A stretch of 64,000 nucleotides of DNA from Oscillospiraceae bacterium. GTDB lineage: Bacteria > Bacillota > Clostridia > Oscillospirales > Oscillospiraceae. Positions 57,640-64,000 of the stretch are shown here, piece by piece. Numbering within the stretch: position 1 is the stretch's first letter; each line of letters starts with the position of its first letter. The DNA lies in NCBI GenBank assembly GCA_017458825.1, contig JAFSZX010000004.1, positions 37,156 through 101,155 on the forward strand, read 5' to 3'. A program made the translations under genes and the position numbers. The notes under the pieces were generated by a model. The model was not told where the DNA came from, did not search any database, and was given only the letters and a program-made list of their open reading frames with translations.

Positions 57640-58842
57640 GTGACACGGGAGGAATACCGCGCGCTGAAGGAGAAAAAGCGCCGCCGGATGGAAACGGAGC
57701 GCAAGCATTATGAAGCGTCCAAGGGAAAGATGGATCTGCCGTTTCTTCTTCTGACACTTTTACTGACCGCCATCGGATTGGTGATGGTGTTCTCCGCCAG
57801 CTTCCCCTCGGCGTACTACGAGTCCGGTGATCCGGCGTATTATTTCAAGCGGCAGGCGATCTTTGCCGTGTTCGGTATCGCCGCCATGCTCATCGCGGGT
57901 AAGATCAATTACCAGCGCTGGCGCGGCGCGGCAAAGATACTGCTGGGCTTTTCCGTATTTTTGCTGATCCTTGTGGTGGTCCCCGGCGTGGGCGTTACGG
58001 TGAATAACGCCACACGTTGGCTGGGCGTGCCGGGTACGGAGTTCCGCTTCCAGCCCTCGGAGATCGCCAAGTTGAGCGTGATCATCTACTTTGCCAACGA
58101 TATTTCCAAGAAAAAAGATAAGATGCTGGACTGGCATCAGGGGATCGTACCCTACGCGGTGATCCTGCTGGCGTTCGCTATTCTGATGATGCTGGAGCCC
58201 CATTTGTCCGGCACGATCCTCATTGTGGGGACCGGAATCGTGATGATGATCGTGGGCGGTATACCGGGTAAGCTGGTGGCGCTCGGGTTGGGCGGCGTCA
58301 GCGCCGGAGCGTTTTTGTATGTCAAGCTGGTGGAAAGCGGCGTCATCTCCTACGGCGCCAGCCGGATCGAAATGTGGCATAACCCGTGGCTGGACGCGTC
58401 CGACGAGGGATACCAGATGGTGCAAAGCCTGATCGCCATCGGATCCGGCGGATTGCTGGGCGTGGGGCTTGGCAAAAGCCGGCAGAAGTTTTTGTATCTG
58501 CCGGAAGAGCATAACGACTGTATTTTCGCCATCGTCTGCGAGGAATTGGGGCTGATCGGCGCCTGCGTCATCATGCTGATCTTCGCCCTGTTGATCATTC
58601 GGGGGTTCTGGATCGCGCTCCACGCCAGAGACCGGTTCGGCACACTGCTGGTAGTGGGGATCATCACCCATATCGCCCTTCAGACGTTTTTGAATATCGC
58701 CGTGGTCAGCGGACTGGTTCCCGCGACGGGTATCTCCCTGCCGTTTTTCAGCTACGGCGGCACGGCGCTGGCACTGCAGCTTCTGGAAATGGGACTGGTG
58801 TTGAGCGTATCGCGGCAGATCCCGGCGCCGAGAAACGGGTAG
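57640..58842 (+). CDS. ftsW: SEDS-family glycan polymerase FtsW/SpoVE
   Basis: The 400-residue protein has about ten membrane segments and the SEDS signatures TRWLGVPGTEFRFQPSEIAK and PATGISLPFFSYGGTA near the C terminus. It polymerises lipid II with its partner class B PBP. The charged N terminus (REEYRALKEKKRRRMETERK) is longer than usual and cytoplasmic. GTG 57640 follows GAAAGGAGGG. In sporulators this locus may encode SpoVE rather than the vegetative FtsW. Confidence 0.92.
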   Translation: MTREEYRALKEKKRRRMETERKHYEASKGKMDLPFLLLTLLLTAIGLVMVFSASFPSAYYESGDPAYYFKRQAIFAVFGIAAMLIAGKINYQRWRGAAKILLGFSVFLLILVVVPGVGVTVNNATRWLGVPGTEFRFQPSEIAKLSVIIYFANDISKKKDKMLDWHQGIVPYAVILLAFAILMMLEPHLSGTILIVGTGIVMMIVGGIPGKLVALGLGGVSAGAFLYVKLVESGVISYGASRIEMWHNPWLDASDEGYQMVQSLIAIGSGGLLGVGLGKSRQKFLYLPEEHNDCIFAIVCEELGLIGACVIMLIFALLIIRGFWIALHARDRFGTLLVVGIITHIALQTFLNIAVVSGLVPATGISLPFFSYGGTALALQLLEMGLVLSVSRQIPAPRNG

Positions 58843-58850
58843 GTGAGAGA

Positions 58851-59969
58851 ATGCGTGTGATCTTTACCTGCGGCGGTACCGCCGGACACGTCAATCCGGC
58901 GCTGGCACTGGCAGGATATATCAAGGAGCGACAGCCGGAGGCGGCAATTTTGTTCGTGGGTACGCCGGACGGCATGGAACGGGATCTGGTGGAAAAAGCA
59001 GGCTATGACTTCCGGGGCGTGGAGATCTCCAATTTCCACCGTTCCATAGCGCCCCGTGAGGTGCGGCACAATCTGCGCACCCTGCGCACGATGGTGTCTT
59101 CCCGCGCCGCGGCACGCGCCGTCTTGCGGGAGTTTGCGCCTGATCTGGTGGTGGGGACCGGCGGCTATGCCAGCTATCCCGTTGTCCGCGCCGCGGCGCT
59201 GGCAGGGATCCCGACGGCGGTGCATGAGTCCAACATCGTGCCGGGACTTGCCACCAAACTGCTGGAGAAGTATGCCCAACGGATCATGGTGGGTTTTGAG
59301 GAATGCCGCGCCCATTACCGGCGCGGGGAGAAAGTGGTGGTCACCGGAACGCCGGTGCGGGGCGATTTCTTCGCACTGACGCCGGCGCAGGCACGGCAGA
59401 AGCTGGGTCTGGCGGACGGAACGCCGCTGGTGGTGTCCTTCTGGGGCAGTTTGGGCGCCGCCGGTATGAACCGCATCATGGTAGAGATGTTCGCGCTGGA
59501 AGAGAAAAACGGCCGGCCGTTTCACCACGTACACGCAGTGGGAAGCGCCGGATGGCAGACAGTCAGCCGGGAGCTGGAACGGCGAGGGCTTGCCTGCCGG
59601 CCGGAACTTGACGTGAGGGAGTATATTTATGATATGGCGCTTTATATGCGCGCGGCCGATCTGGTGATCTGCCGCGGCGGCGCCTCCACCATCAGCGAGA
59701 TCACCGCGCTGGGTAAACCGGCGCTGATCGTTCCGTCACCGTACGTGACCAACAACCCTCAGGAGAAGAATGCCCGCGCGCTGGAACGGCGCGGCGGCGC
59801 GGTGGTACTGCGGGAGAGTGAATGCACGCCCGAAGTGCTGTACGACACCGTTTGCACGCTTTTATCCGACCCGTCGCGCCGCGCCGATATGGCACGGTGC
59901 ATGGCGCAGCTCGGCGTGCCGGACGCGACGGCGCGCCTGTATGAAACCGTGATGGCGCTGGTGCGGTAA
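58851..59969 (+). CDS. murG: Lipid II synthase (GlcNAc transferase)
   Basis: Adds GlcNAc to lipid I at the inner face of the membrane. The 372-residue GT-B protein has the N-terminal glycine loop TCGGTAGHVNPALALA, the second one GTGGYASYP, and the UDP-GlcNAc site ICRGGASTISEITALGKPAL with PSPYVTNNPQEKNA. It starts nine bases after ftsW. Confidence 0.95.
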   Translation: MRVIFTCGGTAGHVNPALALAGYIKERQPEAAILFVGTPDGMERDLVEKAGYDFRGVEISNFHRSIAPREVRHNLRTLRTMVSSRAAARAVLREFAPDLVVGTGGYASYPVVRAAALAGIPTAVHESNIVPGLATKLLEKYAQRIMVGFEECRAHYRRGEKVVVTGTPVRGDFFALTPAQARQKLGLADGTPLVVSFWGSLGAAGMNRIMVEMFALEEKNGRPFHHVHAVGSAGWQTVSRELERRGLACRPELDVREYIYDMALYMRAADLVICRGGASTISEITALGKPALIVPSPYVTNNPQEKNARALERRGGAVVLRESECTPEVLYDTVCTLLSDPSRRADMARCMAQLGVPDATARLYETVMALVR

Positions 59970-60029
59970 CCATCCTCACCGCGCCCTGCATAGAATGGCT
60001 TGAAAAAGCGATGAAAGGCAGGGCGGAGG

Positions 60030-61289
60030 ATGAACGTGATTACCGTACGGGGCGGGAAACCGCTCCGGGGAGAATTGACGGTGCAAAGCGCCAAAAACAG
60101 CGTACTGCCCGTATTGGCGGCTACCGTCATCAGCGGCGACGCTTGCGTGATCGAGCACTGCCCGCGTCTGGAGGACGTGGACGCCAGCGCCGCTATATTG
60201 CGCCATCTGGGTTGTGACGTTCGCTGGCAGGGCGACGATCTGCTGGTGGACAGTTCCACCATGAGCCGCTGGGATATTCCCGACGATATGATGCGCCGGA
60301 TGCGCTCATCGGTGATTTTTCTGGGAGCCATTATCAGCCGGTGCGGGCAGGCACGGCTCAGTTATCCGGGGGGATGCGAGCTGGGTCCGCGCCCCATCGA
60401 CCTGCATTTGTCCGCACTGCGGACACTGGGCGCACAGATCGACGAGCAGGGCGCTTGCCTGGATTGCCGACAAGGTGCGGCGATGCGCGGCGCGGAGATC
60501 GTATTGAGCCTGCCCAGCGTGGGGGCGACGGAAAACGCCATGCTGGCGGCGTGTACCGCCCGCGGTACCACGGTGATTTCCAACGCGGCGCGGGAGCCGG
60601 AGATCGTTGATCTCCAGCGATTCTTGCGGAAGATCGGCGCGGAGGTACGGGGCGCGGGCAGTTCCACGGTGATCGTGGAGGGACGGCGAAAATTCCACGG
60701 TTGCCGCCACCGATGTATCGGAGACAGGATCGCCGCGGCTACATATCTCTCCTGCGCCGCCGCTACCGGCGGCGAGGTGATGGTCCGCGGCGTGGATTAC
60801 CGGCATTTGTCCACGGTGACAATGGCGCTTCAGCAAGCCGGCTGTCAGATCCACAGCGGAGAGCAGGGCATCTATCTGCGCGCGCCCGCTGTGCTTCAGG
60901 GCATTTGCCCGATACGAACGGCGCCGTATCCCGGCTTTCCCACCGACGCTCAGGCGGTGGTGATGGCATCGCTGCTTCGCGCAAAGGGCAGCACCATGTT
61001 CGTGGAGAATATGTTTCAAAGCCGGTATCGCCACGTGGCACAGCTGTTGCGCCTGGGCGCGGATATCCGGCTGGAAGGCCGGGTGGCGGTGGTGTGCGGC
61101 GTGGAGAAGCTCCGCGGCGGTACCGTGTACTGCACCGATCTGCGGGGCGGCGCGGCGCTGGCGGTGGCGGCACTGCAGACGGAAGAGGAGACACAAATAC
61201 GGCAGATCCGCCATATCCAGCGGGGATATGAGGATTTCAGCGGTACATTGCGCCATTTGGGCGCGCAGATACAGGAGATAGGAGTATAG
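60030..61289 (+). CDS. murA: UDP-GlcNAc 1-carboxyvinyltransferase
   Basis: First committed step of peptidoglycan synthesis; transfers enolpyruvate from PEP. The 419 residues keep the PEP/UDP site (QSAKNSVLPVLAATV, Lys-Asn), the fosfomycin-target Cys in YPGGCELGPRPIDLHL, and the catalytic Asp in PTDAQAVVM. It is somewhat divergent at the C terminus. MurA in the dcw cluster in place of murB/murD is a known variation. Confidence 0.94.
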   Translation: MNVITVRGGKPLRGELTVQSAKNSVLPVLAATVISGDACVIEHCPRLEDVDASAAILRHLGCDVRWQGDDLLVDSSTMSRWDIPDDMMRRMRSSVIFLGAIISRCGQARLSYPGGCELGPRPIDLHLSALRTLGAQIDEQGACLDCRQGAAMRGAEIVLSLPSVGATENAMLAACTARGTTVISNAAREPEIVDLQRFLRKIGAEVRGAGSSTVIVEGRRKFHGCRHRCIGDRIAAATYLSCAAATGGEVMVRGVDYRHLSTVTMALQQAGCQIHSGEQGIYLRAPAVLQGICPIRTAPYPGFPTDAQAVVMASLLRAKGSTMFVENMFQSRYRHVAQLLRLGADIRLEGRVAVVCGVEKLRGGTVYCTDLRGGAALAVAALQTEEETQIRQIRHIQRGYEDFSGTLRHLGAQIQEIGV

Positions 61290-61295
61290 CGTATC

Positions 61296-62042
61296 ATGGC
61301 AAAACGCAAAAGAAAGGCACGGAGAAACGGCAGGGGAAGGCTGGCCTTCCTCTACCGTTTGCTGGCGTTTTTGCTGATTTGCGGCGCCATCGCGGCGGCG
61401 CTGGCGCTGTTTTTCAAGGTGGAGCGGATCGACGTGCAGGGCGTGACGCGCTACACAGCGGAGGAGGTTATCGCCGCCGCCGGTGTGGAGAAGGGGGATA
61501 ACCTCTTTATGATGGACAAGTATGCCGTGGCGGAGCGGATCACCGAAGCGCTGAACTATGTGGAATCGGTGCGTATCCACCGCACGCTGCCCGGCACGCT
61601 CCATATCGACGTGACGGAGTGCCGCACCACCGTCGCCATCGAGCAGGACGGAACGGTATGGCTTCTGTCCGCCACCGGCAAGGTGGTGGATACGTCCGCT
61701 ACCCCGCAGGGACATCCGTTGATCACCGGCGTGACGCTCCTTTCACCCCAGGTGGGGCAGATACCCTCCGCGGCGGAGGAACGGGAACAGCGACAACTGA
61801 CGGAGCTGCTCCGCGCCCTGCGGAGTAAGGAGATGCTGGGGCAGGTACAGCAGATCCATCTGGAGGACGATTCCGCCGTTACCATACGGTATCTGGATCG
61901 CTTCACCGTTCTGCTTCCGTGGGAGGGAGATATGGACTATAAGATGGACTATCTGCAAGCGGTGGTGGGGCGGCTGGAGAACAACGAACACGGCACTATC
62001 AACATGATGCAGGATGAAAAGGTGAATTTTATCCCCGATTGA
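61296..62042 (+). CDS. FtsQ/DivIB-type cell-division protein
   Basis: The 248-residue bitopic protein has a basic N terminus (AKRKRKARRNGRGR), one membrane segment (about 22-45) and a POTRA domain (VERIDVQGVTRYTAEEVIAA, then GVEKGDNLFMMDK), followed by the FtsQ beta domain. It scaffolds the divisome with FtsL. It starts six bases after murA, which is the usual dcw order. Confidence 0.9.
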   Translation: MAKRKRKARRNGRGRLAFLYRLLAFLLICGAIAAALALFFKVERIDVQGVTRYTAEEVIAAAGVEKGDNLFMMDKYAVAERITEALNYVESVRIHRTLPGTLHIDVTECRTTVAIEQDGTVWLLSATGKVVDTSATPQGHPLITGVTLLSPQVGQIPSAAEEREQRQLTELLRALRSKEMLGQVQQIHLEDDSAVTIRYLDRFTVLLPWEGDMDYKMDYLQAVVGRLENNEHGTINMMQDEKVNFIPD

Positions 62043-62067
62043 CGGGGCGTTTGACGCAGGAGGGACC

Positions 62068-62280
62068 ATGGCGCTGTATTTTGCCACGCGAGAGGAGAAC
62101 CTGTCGTTTTTAAAGCGGCTCTGGCAGGAGAAGGAGACGCCCTGCCCCGTCTGCGGCGGCGCGCTGACGCTGCTGCACCGCAAAGCGAAAAAAAGCAATA
62201 CCGATTGGCGTTGTGACGGTTGCGGCACGATCTACCGCACCATACATATATTGGACGAACTCAACGAAACCATGCCGTAA
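62068..62280 (+). CDS. Small zinc-ribbon protein of unknown function
   Basis: The 70-residue protein carries two CxxC knuckles (PCPVCGG and RCDGCGT) about 24 residues apart, a compact zinc ribbon, with acidic ends. Start ATG 62068 follows AGGAGGGACC. It lies between divIB and cysS with 25-base and 24-base gaps and is probably co-transcribed. I do not recognise a named family. Confidence 0.75.
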   Translation: MALYFATREENLSFLKRLWQEKETPCPVCGGALTLLHRKAKKSNTDWRCDGCGTIYRTIHILDELNETMP

Positions 62281-62304
62281 TTCAGATGCAAAGGGGAACA
62301 GACC

Positions 62305-63759
62305 ATGTATCTTTATAATTCCGCGACACACAAAAAAGAACTGTTTACCACCCACACGCCGGAACACGTGGAGATGTATACCTGCGGACCGACGGTGTAT
62401 CACTTCGCCCACATCGGCAATCTGCGCTCCTACATCATGGAGGACGTGCTGGAGAAATACCTGCGCTTTGCCGGCTACGACGTGAATCGCGTGATGAACA
62501 TTACCGACGTGGGACACCTGACCTCCGACGCCGACGAGGGCGAGGATAAGATGCTCAAGGGCGCCCGTCGGGAGCATAAGACGGTGATGGAGATCGCCCA
62601 ATACTATACCGACGCGTTTTTTGCCGACTGCGCCAAGCTCAATATCAAAACACCCAACGTGGTACAGCCCGCTACCGGAATGATCGACGATTATATCCAC
62701 ATCGTGCAGACGCTTCTTGAAAAAGAGTACGCCTACCTCGCCGGAGGCAACGTGTATTTCGACACAGGGAAACTGCCGCGCTACTATGTGTTCAACGAAC
62801 ACAAGGAGGAGGATCTGGCGGTAGGCGTCCGGGAAGGCGTGGAGGAGGATACCAACAAGCGCAACAAAAACGACTTCGTGCTGTGGTTCACCAAGTCTAA
62901 GTTCGAGGATCAGGCGCTCAAGTGGGATTCCCCCTGGGGCGTGGGGTATCCCGGCTGGCACATCGAGTGTTCCGGCATCTCCTTGAAGTATAACGGCGAA
63001 TATCTGGATCTCCACTGCGGCGGTGTGGATAACGCCTTTCCCCATCATACCAACGAGATCGCCCAGTCGGAAAGCTATCTGGGACACCCCTGGTGCTCCC
63101 ACTGGTGGCACGTGGCGCACCTGAACACCGCCGACGGGAAGATGAGCAAGTCCAAGGGCGAGTTTTTGACGGTGTCGCTGTTGGAGGAGAAGGGATATGA
63201 CCCGTTGGCGTACCGATTCTTCTGTCTCCAGAGCCATTACCGGAAGAATCTGGTGTTCACCTGGGAGAATCTGGATAACGCTGTGGCGGCATACGAAAAG
63301 CTGATCGCAAAGCTCGCGTCGGTAGATCCCAAGGACGGCGAAGTGGAACCGGCGGCGCTTGGGGCGCTTGAAGAGCAGTTCCGCGCCGCGATGGACAGCG
63401 ATCTGAACACACCCAACGCCGTTACCGTGTTTTATAACATCCTCAAAGCGCCTGCAAGCGGCGCTACCAAGTGGGCGGCGGTGGAGAAGATCGACGCGGT
63501 GCTGGGCGTGAAGCTGGCGGAAAAGGCCGCCGCGGCGCGACAGCGGATGGCAAAAGCCGCGCTGGCAGACGGCGGTTTTTCCGTGACCTGCCAAAGCGGC
63601 GAAAGCGATCCGCAGATCGAGGCGCTGATCCGTCAGCGCGCCGAGGCGAAACGGGCGAAAAACTTTGCCGAGGCGGATCGGATCCGGGACGCGCTGAAAG
63701 CGCAGGGCGTGGAGATCACCGACGTTTCCGGCGGCGTTACATGGCGCAGAATATCATAA
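62305..63759 (+). CDS. cysS: Cysteinyl-tRNA synthetase
   Basis: Class I synthetase charging tRNA-Cys (484 residues). It has the HIGH-type motif in CGPTVYHFAHIGNLRSYI with the zinc-binding Cys beside it, GWHIECSG and HHTNEIAQSE (further zinc ligands), and KMSKSKGEFL as KMSKS. Length and motif spacing match the family. Confidence 0.96.
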   Translation: MYLYNSATHKKELFTTHTPEHVEMYTCGPTVYHFAHIGNLRSYIMEDVLEKYLRFAGYDVNRVMNITDVGHLTSDADEGEDKMLKGARREHKTVMEIAQYYTDAFFADCAKLNIKTPNVVQPATGMIDDYIHIVQTLLEKEYAYLAGGNVYFDTGKLPRYYVFNEHKEEDLAVGVREGVEEDTNKRNKNDFVLWFTKSKFEDQALKWDSPWGVGYPGWHIECSGISLKYNGEYLDLHCGGVDNAFPHHTNEIAQSESYLGHPWCSHWWHVAHLNTADGKMSKSKGEFLTVSLLEEKGYDPLAYRFFCLQSHYRKNLVFTWENLDNAVAAYEKLIAKLASVDPKDGEVEPAALGALEEQFRAAMDSDLNTPNAVTVFYNILKAPASGATKWAAVEKIDAVLGVKLAEKAAAARQRMAKAALADGGFSVTCQSGESDPQIEALIRQRAEAKRAKNFAEADRIRDALKAQGVEITDVSGGVTWRRIS

Positions 63760-63762
63760 AAA

Positions 63763-63994
63763 AAGACTGCGGCGGAAGATTCCGCCGCAGTCTTCAGCTT
63801 GTCAAAAAAGCCTCGCTTACTTTCGCGCCGCGCACGGCGCGAAGATATTAAATTGTCATTTGCCGCGGCGTGTACGTGGCAAATGACACCGCTCAGACTA
63901 CGAAGTGTGCGAATGGTGCGCCACTGGCGCACAATGAGTGCGCGCAGTAGGCTGCAACCCTTTTGTCAAAAAACGGCTTTGCCGTTTTTTGACA
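63763..63994. repeat. Run of five palindromes at the window end
   Basis: Five separate hairpins follow cysS within 232 bases. They are AAGACTGCGGCGGAA with its complement (63763-63777/63780-63794); TTCGCGCCG/CGGCGCGAA (63822-63843); TGTCATTTGCC/GGCAAATGACA (63854-63888); GTGCGCC/GGCGCAC (63916-63932); and TGTCAAAAAACGGC/GCCGTTTTTTGACA with a TTT loop (63964-63994). The first and last could act as terminators. No gene is seen here. Confidence 0.7.
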
Positions 63995-64000
63995 GTCTCA

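Noticed and set aside
56567-57640. Hidden murD or murF near mraY
   Set aside because: The gaps are under 50 bases and no ligase-like ATP loop is encoded besides murE.
1-64000. tRNA or rRNA genes, CRISPR arrays, insertion sequences, prophage
   Set aside because: I found no cloverleaf, regularly spaced repeats, transposase or integrase frames; a tRNAscan, Infernal or ISfinder run would settle it.

Overview
The window looks like chromosome of a spore-forming Bacillota, probably a clostridium of the Oscillospiraceae type. The evidence is GC-rich coding, a SpoVAF/GerA-type germination gene, a SpoVD-like PBP with PASTA repeats, a MurE with the DNPR (meso-DAP) motif, split transketolases, a LysS with a C-terminal tRNA-binding extension, and many sigma-A promoters spaced TTGACA-N17-TATAAT. 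I see no rRNA, tRNA, CRISPR array, insertion sequence or prophage gene. The species assignment is inference.

Layout. 1-2.2 kb: end of greA, then lysS, whose C-terminal tRNA-binding domain is cut off by an in-frame amber codon. 2.2-2.5 kb: decayed remnant of a sensor/SpoIIE-type phosphatase. 2.7-4.5 kb: split transketolase pair. 4.6-11.1 kb: two ABC importers on the minus strand (ABC.X4/TrpXYZ type and Fe3+/polyamine type). 11.3-25.2 kb: a large minus-strand cell-surface polymer locus. 25.4-28.6 kb: possible small basic ORF, VTT membrane protein, homoserine dehydrogenase, galE. 28.6-33.2 kb: repeats, acyl-CoA synthetase with an E2-like partner, asnS. 33.4-37 kb: pseudouridine and guanine salvage. 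37-39.5 kb: polar amino-acid ABC importer. 39.7-45.5 kb: NlpC/P60 hydrolase, cation symporter, DtxR-like regulator, acyltransferase fusion, germination protein. 45.6-50.4 kb: HAD-MFS-GDPD-rsmD-coaD operon. 50.6-62 kb: dcw cluster (mraZ, rsmH, ftsL-like, spoVD-like, murE, mraY, ftsW, murG, murA, ftsQ/divIB), then a zinc-ribbon protein, cysS and a terminal run of palindromes.

The most interesting region is the 14 kb surface-polymer locus. It carries an initiating phosphoglycosyl transferase, a Wzx flippase, a Wzy polymerase and a Wzz-like protein, but no recognisable glycosyltransferase. In their place are three LicD-family phosphotransferases, an IspD/TarI cytidylyltransferase, two tandem winged-helix LicC-like nucleotidyltransferases, two reductase-type enzymes and a dedicated split transketolase. 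This parts list resembles the mammalian ISPD-fukutin-FKRP route for CDP-ribitol and ribitol-phosphate transfer. I infer a Wzx/Wzy-exported polymer built largely by phosphodiester transfer of CDP-activated polyols or amino alcohols.

Several regulatory sites can be read directly: a sigma-G-like promoter before the germination gene, WalR-type direct repeats before the NlpC/P60 hydrolase, MraZ boxes before mraZ, a dyad over the DtxR-like promoter, a dyad over the transketolase promoter, and strong hairpins after the solute-binding gene in all three ABC operons.
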